Notes under the pieces: model-generated | Database searches by the model: none | The model's input: only the letters and a program-made list of their open reading frames with translations | What the model was told of the DNA's origin: nothing | Shown here: positions 9,763 to 19,054 of the stretch, piece after piece | Layout: the number at the start of each line of letters is the position of its first letter | Numbering within the stretch: position 1 is the stretch's first letter | Source: CAVUXJ01 sp963814975 | GTDB lineage: Bacteria > Acidobacteriota > Vicinamibacteria > Vicinamibacterales > CAVVIG01 | DNA length: 64,000 nucleotides | Reading direction: 5' to 3' | Assembly: GCA_963814975.1 (NCBI GenBank) | Contig: CAWFFB010000026.1 | Span: forward strand, 169,991 to 233,990 | Position numbers and translations under genes: made by a program

Positions 9763-11769
9763 CTACCGTAGGATATCGCTCGCTTCCGCCTGGCGAACCA
9801 TCGCGTCGGCATCGGCCTGGCGCAGGAACCCTTCGTGTACCAGCTTGCCGGTCGCCGCGGTCACGGCCTGCGTGTAGCCGTCGTGCGTGTGATACCGCTC
9901 CTCGAGCGAGGGACGCGGATCGCCGCTCGCGAGACGTTCCGCCTTGGTCTTCGCGAAGGGAATGAATCCTCCGACCGGCGATGTGAACTGGCACATCTGG
10001 CCCTTGAACACACCCGACGACAGGACGTTCCAACCGGTGTAGGTACCGAGCGGCGCCATCTGCAGCGGCGACTTCACGCCTGCGACCTCGTTGCCGTCGG
10101 CATCCACCCTGACGACGAGCAGCGGCAGGACCTGTTTGATCGTCGGCGTCTTCGTCAGAAACCCTGATTGGTCGTGGTACGAGAAATGAGTCCCCAGCTC
10201 GTAGTCCAGCAGCGGGTGCACGAGATGCTCCGGAGATGGCTTGCCCGGGATGCGCGGGAATCCCATCGCCGCGTTCGTGTCCGCCACCAGCGTGCCGTCG
10301 GCGAGCGTTGGGTACTTGCTTGGCGGCATCGGCGTGTCGTTGGTGACCCAATTGGTCAATCGCGCGAGCAGAGCGGATCGCATGGGAGCTGCGGGCGCCG
10401 GGTTGGCGGGCAGCTCGCAGCCGGTGGCCGGACCGCTCGTCGTGCTGAAGCCCCCCGGCCCTCCTCCATGCGTCACACCAGGGAAGTAATACCGGCGAAC
10501 GTTGTCCGGCAACGGCAGATCAGCCTTGGCCGTTGTCCCCACGAGCATGAACGACGCTCGCAGCCCCCAGAACTCGGCAGACCCGAACGTCTCCATGATC
10601 TTCGGACAGGTATGCGTTGCACGGCAGCGATCGAGCAGCCCCCCCGTGCCACGTCCGCGCGCCGTATCGGCCCAGTCTTCCCACCAGGCGGGCGCTTCGT
10701 GACCGAGCTCGTAGAGCTGCACGGTCCCGCCCGGCAGCGCGAAGCGTCTGTTGAGATCGATGACGCGCGCCGCGATGTGAGGATTGCTGCCGTCCCACAC
10801 GATCCGCCCCTTCTCGTCCTGGTTGAATCCAAGATGGATGTAGGCCCTGAGAAACGTGCCCGACTGCGAGCTGCCTTCGGAAATCGCCCACCGGATTCTG
10901 CCCGCCACCGGATTCGGCGTTCCGGCATCGTCCTGTTTCTCGTAGCGGAAGAAGGAATTGACGTCCCTGGTGGCAGCAAACCCCATCCCGAGCACGAGCG
11001 GATCCTTCGCGACATACTGCAGCTCGTACAAGAGCGCGGGGTTGAAACCGTTCTTCAGGCAGAGGTGGGCCGGATCCGGCTTTCCGGGAAACGGTGCGGT
11101 CGTGCAATCGGCGAACGCCCAGTCGCTGCTCGAATATTTCACGACGCCGTCCTTGACGCCGGTGGCGCTTTCCGAGGCGGCCGACACGAGCGACGCCTTT
11201 GTCGTGTCCAGGCTCGCTGGCGGATACGGGGATGGCGTGTTGCGCGGAATGATCAACGCCGCCGTGCTGCCGGTCTGATCGGTGAGCCGCACGAGGAACG
11301 GGCCGGTGATGCTGCTGCCGTCCGGATTCCGGGCTCTCGGCACTTGGATCGTCTGATTGATCGCCGTTGGCAGCACGTCGCCTTGCCAGCCGCTCACGAG
11401 CGAAACGTGTCCATCGGGGCTGGCCGTGGGGACGCCGTTCCCTCGATTCACGACGGAGTACATCAGCACGCCGCTCGCCTTCGTCATCTCGACCGGCTTG
11501 ATCAGGGCGAACGTCGCGATGTACTCCGCCTTGCCACCGGCATTCCGCGGGGCGAATTGAATATCGGTGATCAGGGCATTCTTGGGATCGGCCGGATCGA
11601 GCTCGCCGTAAGCCTTGCCGGTGATCTTCTCGTACTGGCCGGCCGCGCCGGCGGGCGCGGGCGCTGGTTCGACCTTGAGGATCTCGATGCGCGTCACGCG
11701 CGCTTCGCCAACCGCGGCTGACGAGAGGATACCGATCGCCATCACGCCGAGGAGCGTCCTGCGGTTCAT
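9763..11769 (-). CDS. Exported alpha/beta-hydrolase-domain protein (Abhydrolase_10-like)
   Basis: 668 aa with a signal peptide (MNRRTLLGVMAIGILSSAAVG). It resembles the long secreted alpha/beta-hydrolase-like proteins common in Acidobacteriota and Proteobacteria. Visible features are an N-terminal beta-rich domain (residues about 25-200, IEILKVEPAPAPAG), a nucleophile-elbow-like ISEGSSQSGTFLRAY (Ser in G-S-S-Q-S-G), and PGGFSTTSGPATGCELPANP before the C-terminal segment. The start at 11769 is supported by GGAGG eight bases upstream. A lipase/esterase role is an inference. It is divergent from glgC. Confidence 0.82.
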   Translation of the reverse strand: MNRRTLLGVMAIGILSSAAVGEARVTRIEILKVEPAPAPAGAAGQYEKITGKAYGELDPADPKNALITDIQFAPRNAGGKAEYIATFALIKPVEMTKASGVLMYSVVNRGNGVPTASPDGHVSLVSGWQGDVLPTAINQTIQVPRARNPDGSSITGPFLVRLTDQTGSTAALIIPRNTPSPYPPASLDTTKASLVSAASESATGVKDGVVKYSSSDWAFADCTTAPFPGKPDPAHLCLKNGFNPALLYELQYVAKDPLVLGMGFAATRDVNSFFRYEKQDDAGTPNPVAGRIRWAISEGSSQSGTFLRAYIHLGFNQDEKGRIVWDGSNPHIAARVIDLNRRFALPGGTVQLYELGHEAPAWWEDWADTARGRGTGGLLDRCRATHTCPKIMETFGSAEFWGLRASFMLVGTTAKADLPLPDNVRRYYFPGVTHGGGPGGFSTTSGPATGCELPANPAPAAPMRSALLARLTNWVTNDTPMPPSKYPTLADGTLVADTNAAMGFPRIPGKPSPEHLVHPLLDYELGTHFSYHDQSGFLTKTPTIKQVLPLLVVRVDADGNEVAGVKSPLQMAPLGTYTGWNVLSSGVFKGQMCQFTSPVGGFIPFAKTKAERLASGDPRPSLEERYHTHDGYTQAVTAATGKLVHEGFLRQADADAMVRQAEASDILR

Positions 11770-11957
11770 ATGCGGTGCCTCCAGCAGCCGAAGGATACTC
11801 TACCCGGGCACGATCAGTCTGTGTCGAACGAGCCGGCTCATTGGCGGGGTTTGGCCAGGCAGCGGCCTCCAGCGGCCCTTCCGGTTCTGCGCAGGCTCGC
11901 AGAAAATGAGGGAGCGCGCCGTGTGGCGATGGAAACGCGTATGCTCGGTAGGCTCCC
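11770..11957. promoter_or_regulatory. Divergent intergenic region between the alpha/beta hydrolase gene and glgC
   Basis: This 188-bp gap separates two divergent genes, so it must hold both promoters. I could not pick out convincing -35/-10 elements by eye. No repeat or RNA is evident. Confidence 0.4.
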
Positions 11958-13175
11958 ATGCAAGAACAGACGATCAGCATCATCCTGGCGGGCGGCATCG
12001 GTTCGCGTCTGCATCCCCTGACCGCCGATAGAGCCAAGCCGGCCGTGCCCTTCGGAGGGCGATACCGCATCATCGATTTCACGCTCAGCAACTGTCTGCA
12101 TTCGGGACTGCGCCGCATCCTTGTGCTCACGCAGTACAAATCCCAGTCGCTGCAAAAGCATCTGCGTGACGGGTGGTCCATCTACAACGCCGAATTGGGC
12201 GACTACATCACCCCGGTCCCCCCACAGATGCGGACTGGTGAATCGTGGTACAGGGGCACGGCCGACGCCATCTACCAGAACCTCTACCTGCTGGAGCGAA
12301 GCGGTGCGGAGTACGTGCTGATTCTTTCGGGCGATCACATTTACCGGATGGACTATGCCGCGATCCTGCAGCACCACCGCGATTCAGGAGCCGAGTTGAC
12401 CGTCGCGTGTCTGACGGTCGATCTCGAACAGGCCAAGTCCTTCGGGGTGATGACGGTGGATGAGGAGGACCGGATTGTTTCCTTTCAGGAAAAGCCGGAA
12501 CGACCACAGAGCATGCCAGGAGACTCGGAACACGCGCTTGCATCCATGGGCGTCTACGTATTTTCGATGAAAATGCTGGCCGAGCTCCTGCACGAGGATC
12601 ACGGCGGCGACTCGACCCACGATTTCGGCGCGGACATTCTCCCCTCGACGGTGGGCCGGCACCGGGTCACGGCCTATCGCTTTGGCGGCACGAGCGGGCG
12701 GGTCACGGCCGATCGTTATTGGCGGGACGTGGGAACAATCGATGCGTACTACGAAGCAAACATGGACCTCCTGCGGCCTGTGCCGGCGATGGACCTGTAT
12801 CAAGGGGACTGGCCGATCCGAACCTACGAGGGACAGCATCCTCCGGCTCGCAGCGTGCCCGGCAGCTCGGGGCGGGAGGCGGAAATTGTCAACTGCATGC
12901 TCGCTTCGGGCACTCTGATCGTCGGGGGAACCGTTCGACACGCCATCTTATTCCCGAACGTTCGCGTTGAAGAGGGCGCCATGATCGACAACTCGCTCCT
13001 CTTCCAGAATGTCACCGTCGGGGAGGGAGCCGAACTGCGGCGCTGCATTATCGATAAACACGTGGTGGTTCCCGCGGGCGAGAGGATCGGCTTCGACCTG
13101 CAGCGCGATGCGGAGCGCTTTACCGTCTCCGATCACGGCATCGTCGTCGTCTGCAAAGGGTATCGGTTTGACTAA
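11958..13175 (+). CDS. glgC: Glucose-1-phosphate adenylyltransferase (ADP-glucose pyrophosphorylase)
   Basis: 405 aa, standard length. It makes ADP-glucose from glucose-1-phosphate and ATP, the committed step of bacterial glycogen synthesis. The nucleotidyl-transferase motif is clear near the N-terminus (ILAGGIGSRLHPLT, then RAKPAVPFGGRYRIIDF). Substrate-site motifs follow: GTADAIYQN, ILSGDHIYRMDY and FQEKPERP. The C-terminal left-handed beta-helix has hexapeptide-like repeats (VRVEEGAMIDNSLLFQNVTV). It stands alone here; no glgA or glgB is within the window. Cytoplasmic. Confidence 0.97.
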   Translation: MQEQTISIILAGGIGSRLHPLTADRAKPAVPFGGRYRIIDFTLSNCLHSGLRRILVLTQYKSQSLQKHLRDGWSIYNAELGDYITPVPPQMRTGESWYRGTADAIYQNLYLLERSGAEYVLILSGDHIYRMDYAAILQHHRDSGAELTVACLTVDLEQAKSFGVMTVDEEDRIVSFQEKPERPQSMPGDSEHALASMGVYVFSMKMLAELLHEDHGGDSTHDFGADILPSTVGRHRVTAYRFGGTSGRVTADRYWRDVGTIDAYYEANMDLLRPVPAMDLYQGDWPIRTYEGQHPPARSVPGSSGREAEIVNCMLASGTLIVGGTVRHAILFPNVRVEEGAMIDNSLLFQNVTVGEGAELRRCIIDKHVVVPAGERIGFDLQRDAERFTVSDHGIVVVCKGYRFD

Positions 13176-13397
13176 GTTGGCCTGTCCCGCTGAACAAGCA
13201 CCAGACTCCGGAGCGCGGCGCCCGGACGCCACCCCAGCGCGGGTGCCGCGCCGGGGACCCCGGACGCCACGGCGCGACGACCGAGCATACCGGGAGCAGG
13301 TAAGGGAGGAGCCACGCCGCCAGCCGGGATGCCCCGCCCGGAAGCTGGTAGTTGTTCAACGGATACAGGCGACTATGTCGATGCGACCGTCGCGCTG

Positions 13398-14099
13398 TCA
13401 GCGAGAAGCGGCCTGTGCCACCGGCGCCGCGGGAGTTTCCCGAAAGTCCTCCGGGTTCTCCAGACGGCGCGGTGAGTCGCTGACCCGTCGTTGCGGCATG
13501 AGAAGCAGATTGCGTGTATTGGCGGTGCTTCTGATGGTGCGCTGGACAACGCGTCCGCCCAGCCACCAAAGCGTCACGCTCTGACCCAGAGCCATCGTCG
13601 TGAGCGCATAGTAGGTGAGGGTGACCAGTGCGCAGGTCAGCGAGAAGTTTGTCGCGAGGAGCCGCGTGGAAACCGCTGCGATGGTGAAGATTCCGCACAG
13701 GTCCAGACCCACCGCGAATGCACGCTTGCCGATGGCCCTGAAGTCCCAGCGTCGATCTGCCGCCAGCGTCAGTCGCAGGCCGTCGTCAGGAATGATCGCA
13801 CTGGGTGCCTGAGCAGGAACCGCGTCGTTCCCGGACAGCCGGAGGAACTCGCTGATCAAGGGTTCGGGAGACAAACCAACGGCGACCGCATAGGCGCGAA
13901 GATGGGCGCGTCCGAAAAGCCCGCCGGGCCAATCCTCGATGTCGCCGCGCTCGAGGCCTGCCAGCAAGGCGAGCGGAACTTTCGTGGCCTCGGCGATCGC
14001 CTGCAGCTTGAGGCCGCGACGCTCCCGTTCATCTCGCAAATGCCGGCCGAACTCGCGATACGTGATATTCAAGAGTTGTGTCGATGGTCGATCAGCCAT
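13398..14099 (-). CDS. HTH (RodZ-like) plus RDD-like membrane protein
   Basis: 233 aa from MADRPSTQLLN at 14099; the longer open frame to 14375 has no plausible coding content. Residues about 10-75 form a RodZ/HTH_25-type helix-turn-helix (FGRHLRDERERRGLKLQAIAEAT, with GLFGRAHLRAYA). A linker leads to WDFRAIGKRAFAVGLDLCG, the RDD-domain signature start. Two to three transmembrane helices follow, ending in GQSVTLWWLGGRV, which mimics the G-x-T-x-G-K-R-L motif of RDD proteins. In RodZ the HTH binds MreB rather than DNA, so it may be a membrane-anchored scaffold. The C-terminal 40 residues are basic and low in complexity. Confidence 0.68.
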   Translation of the reverse strand: MADRPSTQLLNITYREFGRHLRDERERRGLKLQAIAEATKVPLALLAGLERGDIEDWPGGLFGRAHLRAYAVAVGLSPEPLISEFLRLSGNDAVPAQAPSAIIPDDGLRLTLAADRRWDFRAIGKRAFAVGLDLCGIFTIAAVSTRLLATNFSLTCALVTLTYYALTTMALGQSVTLWWLGGRVVQRTIRSTANTRNLLLMPQRRVSDSPRRLENPEDFRETPAAPVAQAASR

Positions 14100-14230
14100 C
14101 GCGGGCTGACCGCGCCGAGTGAGTAGAGCACAAGTGCAGTCGGTTGGCGCCGCCGCCAACCCTTCGCCACGCTTAACAGAAACAGGGAGATGACGATCAG
14201 GACGCCGACGGCCGCGCTGATTGTCAGCAT
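14069..14230 (-). CDS. Small membrane protein, 53 aa, overlapping the HTH/RDD gene
   Basis: ATG at 14230, stop at 14069-14071. It begins with one strong transmembrane helix (ISAAVGVLIVISLFLLSVAK), followed by a basic KGWRRR cluster (positive-inside) and a hydrophilic tail, SPRWLIDHRHNS. It overlaps the start of the downstream HTH gene by about 31 nt in another frame, suggesting translational coupling. No family is recognised. It could be a chance ORF, but the helix and basic cluster are protein-like. Confidence 0.45.
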   Translation of the reverse strand: MLTISAAVGVLIVISLFLLSVAKGWRRRQPTALVLYSLGAVSPRWLIDHRHNS

Positions 14231-14415
14231 GAGACGCTAACCATACGCCGCTGTGCCGTTCTGTGCAACATTTTTTGATCGAGCCAAGTTTACGGACGTG
14301 GCGGGTAGCGTCCACGCGCCAGGCGCGCGCACGACGCGAATCCGGCTGGTCGATGCTCTGGCGTGCCGTGTTCACGCTGAAGAGCCGCTGGAGGCTGGCG
14401 CGTCAGGCCTCTGCC

Positions 14416-15378
14416 TCACGACATGAGTCGAATCAGGCTCCACATCAGCACGACGTGTACGGCCCAAAGCGCGATCGCAAACGGGACTTGCGCGCGTATC
14501 ACCCCGTAGTCGCTCTTCATTCCGAGCAGCGCGACCGGCACAAGATTGAAGTTCGCGGCCATCGGGGTCATCAGCGTGCCAGTTGCGCCCGCGCTGAGCG
14601 TGAGAACCGCAACCGCAGCGGGATCGGCCCCGAATGGACGGATGATCAGCGGGACGAGGACCCCGGCCGCGATAACCGGAAACGCCGCGAATGCGTTGCC
14701 GAGCACCATGGTCAGCACGGTCATGCTGAGGCAGTTCGCAAGCACGAAGAGGAACAGGTGTTCGGTGGGCACCAGCCGCACGATGCCGCCCGCGATGAAG
14801 TCGCCCACCTTCGCCGCGGCGAGGATGACACCCAGTGACGCGAGGAGCTGCGGCAGGATATTGGCGGAGCCCATCAGTTCGTTGAGGCGCCGCCCTTCTC
14901 CCATCAGCGCACGGCCCGTGGATCGTGTGAGCCTCACGGCGATCGCCATCGCCAGCACGCTGCCGTAACCCAGTCCGATGATAGCGCCGCGGTTTGCATC
15001 GAGGCCCAGTACGCGAAACATGATCGCGAACACGAAGGTGACAGTCGGAATGGCCAGCACGGGCAGGAAGATCCGGTCGCCCAGCTCGCGTGCGTGGCGT
15101 GCCTGCTCCGCCTTCCGGTCCGGCATCGGTCCATGGCTCACCTGTCCTGATCCGTCGAGCACGACCATCGCGATCACGAGCACGCCTGTGACCCAGTGAG
15201 GCACCATGTCACCGGCGCCGAAGAAGATGACGCCGAGAATCAGCCAGAAAGCTCCGGTGCCCCAGCGGCGCGGGTGGGCCCGGTCAGCACCGGTCAGGAT
15301 CGCGAAGCAGATCAGCACCAGCCCGGTGATCAGATAGACAGCGCCGAGGCTGAAAATGAGACCGCCGACGGATCTCAT
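14416..15378 (-). CDS. DUF979 family membrane protein (putative 5-oxoproline transporter subunit)
   Basis: 320 aa, with about 9-10 hydrophobic segments through its length (LIFSLGAVYLITGLVLICFA at the N-terminus; VPFAIALWAVHVVLMWSL at the C-terminus). DUF969 and DUF979 are known to occur as an adjacent pair, and I recall current annotation naming them subunits of a 5-oxoproline transporter. The start codon at 15378 overlaps the upstream DUF969 stop by one base (TGATG), a hallmark of coupled translation. A continuous frame makes it look fused to the DUF969 N-terminus, but that is caused by the upstream frameshift. Confidence 0.85.
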   Translation of the reverse strand: MRSVGGLIFSLGAVYLITGLVLICFAILTGADRAHPRRWGTGAFWLILGVIFFGAGDMVPHWVTGVLVIAMVVLDGSGQVSHGPMPDRKAEQARHARELGDRIFLPVLAIPTVTFVFAIMFRVLGLDANRGAIIGLGYGSVLAMAIAVRLTRSTGRALMGEGRRLNELMGSANILPQLLASLGVILAAAKVGDFIAGGIVRLVPTEHLFLFVLANCLSMTVLTMVLGNAFAAFPVIAAGVLVPLIIRPFGADPAAVAVLTLSAGATGTLMTPMAANFNLVPVALLGMKSDYGVIRAQVPFAIALWAVHVVLMWSLIRLMS

Positions 15379-16119
15379 CAGCCCTTGCGCCCTCTCTCGC
15401 GGCGATCCAGCAGCAGGAACTGGATGGCCCCGAGAAATACCGAGCTCAAGACGATGGGCGTGGTGAAGAAAATCATCCGCCACAGGCTGACGTCGTAACC
15501 CAGGCCCTTGAGGGTGCCGTAGACCAGCAGGATTCCAGGCTGCACAGGCGAAAGGTTCTGCCCGTAGAAATTGCCGTAGTTCTCCGCAGCTGCGTCGGTC
15601 GCCTTGATTTCCTCGAGCCGCTTCTCGTCGAGGGCCTCGCCGGACTCGGCCGCCGCCGCGCCGAGTGACATCGGAAAGAGCAAGGGACGGACGAAGGCGG
15701 CGTGCCCATTCAGTCTGATGCCCAGCGCTCCGACCAGCACCCGGAAGAGTTGGTAAGCGATCAGCAGCCGGCCGACGGTCGCAACACGGACTCGTCGAAT
15801 CACGGACGCAGCCGCGCTCCTGCAGACCGAACCGCTCGGACAGCGCGATTGCGGGGAACGTGATGATGAAGAGCGAGACGAGCCGGGTTTCGTTGAAGGT
15901 TCGCCCGAGCATGTTGACGATGCCTTCCGCCGCTGGTGTGCCTCCGCTGTCCGAGAGCTCGGGTGCATAGATCGGCATGCCGGCGAGCAGGCCGGTGACC
16001 ACGGCCGCCGCGACGACCACCACTGTCGGGCGTAGCCGGAGTAGCAGGCCGATCACCAGGATCAGGAGCCCCAGCAGCCTTAGCGATTCAGGCACCGTCG
16101 GCCGTGGGGCCTTTTTCAC
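15378..16119 (-). pseudogene. DUF969 family membrane protein, frameshifted
   Basis: The N-terminal frame encodes the usual opening helices (LGLLILVIGLLLRLRP) and LVSLFIITFPAIALSERFGLQER. From about 15820 the family sequence jumps to another frame, ASVIRRVRVATVGRLLIAYQ, continuing through HAAFVRPLLFPMSLGAA to MIFFTTPIVLSSVFLGAIQF and the stop at 15378. One inserted or deleted base explains the break. The start is uncertain: ATG 16119 or GTG 16095, since the region also overlaps a VOC relic. It partners with DUF979 immediately downstream. Confidence 0.8.
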
Positions 16120-16320
16120 CCATCGTCGCGTCGTTCATCATGCGGGATCGCCGATGCGCACTTCGGCCTGCACGATCTTCCCTATCTGGACCGACCATGG
16201 GGGACACCTCTTCCGCAGGCCTGCTTATACCAATCGATCGCCTGCGCGGCATTGTAAGAGGGCGAGCTGCGGCGTCACCGCATGGTACCCTTCGGGGACC
16301 GCGCTCGTCGCTTTCGCTAT
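16088..16320 (-). pseudogene. Relic of a PhnB-like VOC protein with ATA in place of the start codon
   Basis: Reading minus from 16320 gives ATSAVPEGYHAVTPQLAL. One frame over comes YNAAQAIDWYKQACG, and in a third frame GKIVQAEVRIGD, then MMNDA. Together these follow the PhnB/glyoxalase pattern (PEGYHTVTPYL..., AAIDFYKKAFGAEE, GKIMHAEIRIGDS). Only the first half of such a protein is present. A good AAAGGAG site sits upstream, but the codon at the expected start is ATA. The relic overlaps the 5' end of the DUF969 gene. Confidence 0.6.
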
Positions 16321-16654
16321 TTGCGAACTCCTTTGAGATCACGGGCCTGCCATTGTGTCGTGACGTCGGCGCCACGGCAAGCCGATGATTTATCCGACGG
16401 GCTCAACTTCTGAGCGATGGCACAGTGACCAGCCGCGCCCCTCGTGGGTCAGAGTACTGGGCTCCGCCGCTACGCCTTGTAGACCTCCTGTGGACCGCTC
16501 AATCGAGGCGATGACCGTCGCAGTCTGAGGCTGCCTCTGCCCCCCGGAAAGAATGTCTAGCCAGATTGAGGTATTGCACAGGCCCGGGCGACAATTCCTC
16601 ACCTTTGGGCCCCAAGAGGGCCATGTCGTTGTAAACTCGCACGAGAGGCCTCGC
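16321..16654. other. Non-coding gap upstream of the exported cytochrome gene
   Basis: About 330 bp between two divergent units. I see no protein-like frame, tRNA or repeat. It should carry the promoter of the gene at 16655. Confidence 0.4.
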
Positions 16655-18025
16655 ATGAATAGATCGCAGTTCGGTAGTCGTGTTCCGGGCGCCGGGATCA
16701 GCGCGATAGCGGTACTTCTCCTTCAGGTATTGGTCCAGCCGGCAATGGCCCAGCAGGCCAATACACCCGCCCCGTCGGCCGTGACATTCGCCAAGGACGT
16801 CGCGCCCATCCTTCAGAAACGCTGTCAAGAGTGCCATCGGCCGGGCTCGATTGGTCCCATGTCGCTCAGGAGCTACGAGGAAGTCCGCCCCTGGGTTCGA
16901 GCGATCAAGCGGAGGGTCGCCGATCGGGAAATGCCGCCCTACCGCTACGACAAGGTCGGCATCCAGCATCTGAAGAACGACATGCGCCTGAGCGACGCGG
17001 ACATCCAGACGATCGTGCGCTGGGTGGACAGCGGGGCCCCCCCGGGCGATGTTGCCGATCTTCCCGCGCCTGTGCAGTTTCCCGATCGCGCCAGGTGGGC
17101 GTACGCGGACCAGTTCGGTCCGCCAGATCTTGTCGTACGGACCAAGCCATACACCCTTCCGGCCCAGGGTCAGGATCGGTGGTGGCAGCCGATTGTGCCC
17201 GTCGGCACCACAGCGGACCGCTGCATACGGGCCGTCTCCGTCAAGCCATCACAAAAGGGCCGCGCCGGAGCGCACCACGCTAACAGCGACCTCCTGGTCC
17301 CTGACGAACAGACAGGGCAATACGTCCTGCTCGAACGGCTTTCCGAGTACGCGTCCGGAAAGACGGGCGAGGTTGTGCCGGCAGATGGCTGCCGGACACT
17401 TCCGGCCAACGCGATGGTCAAATGGGACGTCCACTACTGGCCGTTTGGCGAGGAAGTCAAGGACGACGTCGTCGAGCTCGGCATCTGGCTTTACCCCGAG
17501 GACCACAAGCAGAAGGCGAAGTACAAGCAGGATCTCAAGCTCTACACGTTGCTGATGAAGGGTCGCGAGCTCGAGATTCCGCCGCACGGCACCGCCATGA
17601 CCCAGGGGTTCCATTCCTTCAAGACCCCGGTCCGTATCGACAGCTTCCAGCCGCACGGCCACACGCGCCTCGTGGGGATGACGGCCGAAGTCTTCTACCC
17701 TGAGACTGGCAGGCTGGAGATGCTCAGTTCTGTCTCCAACTGGACCAACCAGTGGCATACCAGTCACGTGTATGAAGACGATTACGCACCGCTCATCCCC
17801 AAGGGAGCGGTTCTCGTGCTGACGGGGTATTACGACAACACGGCGAAGAACAAGGGCAACCCCGACCCTGACCAATGGGTGGGCGGTGGAAGCCGCACGT
17901 CGGACGAGATGTCGCATGCCTGGATCACGGTCACGCACTTGGACGACGAGGGCTACAAGCAGATTGCGGCCGAGCGGGAGCGTCGCGTGCAGACGAAGAA
18001 GGCCACGGCGAGCCAGCAGCAGTAG
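16655..18025 (+). CDS. Exported c-type cytochrome with copper-monooxygenase (PHM)-like C-terminus
   Basis: 456 aa from MNRSQFGSRV at 16655. The signal peptide ends near MAQQ (31-34). A single heme-binding motif CQECH lies at residues 57-61, with the usual start FAKDVAPILQKRC. The C-terminal half resembles the copper type II ascorbate-dependent monooxygenase fold: FQPHGHTRLVGM (possible Cu-site His pair), WTNQWHTSHVY, and the late signature DNTAKNKGNPDPDQWVGGG with SDEMSHAW. Such cytochrome/PHM-like proteins are frequent in Acidobacteriota, but their substrate is unknown to me. It is followed by a strong terminator at 18057, then two further exported proteins. Confidence 0.83.
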   Translation: MNRSQFGSRVPGAGISAIAVLLLQVLVQPAMAQQANTPAPSAVTFAKDVAPILQKRCQECHRPGSIGPMSLRSYEEVRPWVRAIKRRVADREMPPYRYDKVGIQHLKNDMRLSDADIQTIVRWVDSGAPPGDVADLPAPVQFPDRARWAYADQFGPPDLVVRTKPYTLPAQGQDRWWQPIVPVGTTADRCIRAVSVKPSQKGRAGAHHANSDLLVPDEQTGQYVLLERLSEYASGKTGEVVPADGCRTLPANAMVKWDVHYWPFGEEVKDDVVELGIWLYPEDHKQKAKYKQDLKLYTLLMKGRELEIPPHGTAMTQGFHSFKTPVRIDSFQPHGHTRLVGMTAEVFYPETGRLEMLSSVSNWTNQWHTSHVYEDDYAPLIPKGAVLVLTGYYDNTAKNKGNPDPDQWVGGGSRTSDEMSHAWITVTHLDDEGYKQIAAERERRVQTKKATASQQQ

Positions 18026-18056
18026 GTCTGGAGCGGAGAGTTTGGTGCCATCGAAG

Positions 18057-18091
18057 GAGCCTCTCGAAACGTCGAGAGGCTCTTTCGCTTT
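18057..18091 (+). terminator. Rho-independent terminator
   Basis: Perfect 11-bp stem GAGCCTCTCGA / TCGAGAGGCTC (18057-18067 and 18072-18082) with an AACG loop, followed by TTTCGCTTTT. It sits 31 bp after the stop of the cytochrome gene. Confidence 0.9.
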
Positions 18092-18125
18092 TGTGAGTCT
18101 CGTTTGGTTTTCGAGGAGGCATCAG

Positions 18126-19016
18126 GTGCGTGTACGGTGGATGGTCGGCGGTCTCGTGGTCATGTTCATCAGCTCGCCGGTGCTCGAGGCGCAGCTTCCG
18201 CGACCGCTTGGTCCGGTGCCCGAGCATGCGCGGGTCGCACCGTTCTTCGACGGTTGGTACGCCAATCCGGACGGCACGATCAGCCTTTCGTTCGGCTACT
18301 CTAATCTGAACCAAACGACAGTCGAGATCCCACTGGGGCCGAACAACGTCATCACACCGAAGGAGTACGACGGACGCCAACCGACATCTTTCCCGGTCGG
18401 CCGCCGCCTCGTTACGGCCACTGGCGGGGGCGCGCCCGGTGGCGCCAACAATTACGCTCGACCGAGAGGCGTGTTCACCGTCACGATCCCGGCGACGTAC
18501 AAGGGGGATGTCGTCTGGACGTTGAGCTACCAGGGCCAGACCTGGTCAGTTCCGGGGCGGGCGAGGTCCACCCCCTATCAGCTCGGCTGGCCGATGGCGA
18601 TGGGGTCGGTGCCGCCCCAACTTCGCTTCCAGCAAGGCGGGCCTGCCGGTCGGGGTCCCACCGGAATCCAGGGACCTGCCCTGGGAGTCAAGGTCGGAGC
18701 GCCCCTCCCATTGGAAGTGTGGCTGACCGACGACGCGGTTCACGAGAAAGAGCCCGTTGTGGTCAAGCGTCAGGTGATGCCAAGCATGAACGTGATGTGG
18801 ATCAAGCATAGCGGGCCGGCGGCGCCCGTGGTCTTCAGCACGCCGGAAGAGGCGGTGGCGGATCCGCAGGGCAGAGCGACCACGACCGCGACCTTCAGCG
18901 AACCCGGGGAGTACATCATCCGAGTGCGCGGCGATACCCACGGAAATGTCGACAGCTCCGATGCAGACCAGTGTTGCTGGACGAACGGCTACTGGAAGGT
19001 TCTGGTGACGCGATAG
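18126..19016 (+). CDS. Exported protein of unknown function, 296 aa
   Basis: I choose GTG 18126 because GAGGAGG lies about eight bases upstream and it gives a signal peptide (WMVGGLVVMFISSPVLEAQ). The open frame extends farther 5', but that part overlaps the previous gene and the terminator. The mature protein begins HARVAPFFDGWYANPDGTI and contains beta-rich segments (PRGVFTVTIPATYKGDVVWT; FSEPGEYIIRVRGDT), suggesting an Ig-like or jelly-roll fold. It ends with a CC pair in DADQCCWTNGYW. It is co-directional with the gene that follows, and the two probably work together. No family assigned. Confidence 0.75.
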   Translation: MRVRWMVGGLVVMFISSPVLEAQLPRPLGPVPEHARVAPFFDGWYANPDGTISLSFGYSNLNQTTVEIPLGPNNVITPKEYDGRQPTSFPVGRRLVTATGGGAPGGANNYARPRGVFTVTIPATYKGDVVWTLSYQGQTWSVPGRARSTPYQLGWPMAMGSVPPQLRFQQGGPAGRGPTGIQGPALGVKVGAPLPLEVWLTDDAVHEKEPVVVKRQVMPSMNVMWIKHSGPAAPVVFSTPEEAVADPQGRATTTATFSEPGEYIIRVRGDTHGNVDSSDADQCCWTNGYWKVLVTR

Positions 19017-19054
19017 TGGCCATACTCGATCCTTCCACTGGGAGGGGCAAGGGG

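Noticed and set aside
10168..11721. 517-aa plus-strand open frame
   Set aside because: Antisense to the Abhydrolase_10-like gene; Arg/His-rich shadow with no domain pattern.
14416..16119. One 567-aa protein fusing DUF969 and DUF979
   Set aside because: The middle third is out of frame. The true DUF969 end lies in another frame and meets the DUF979 start at TGATG, so these are two genes with one frameshift.
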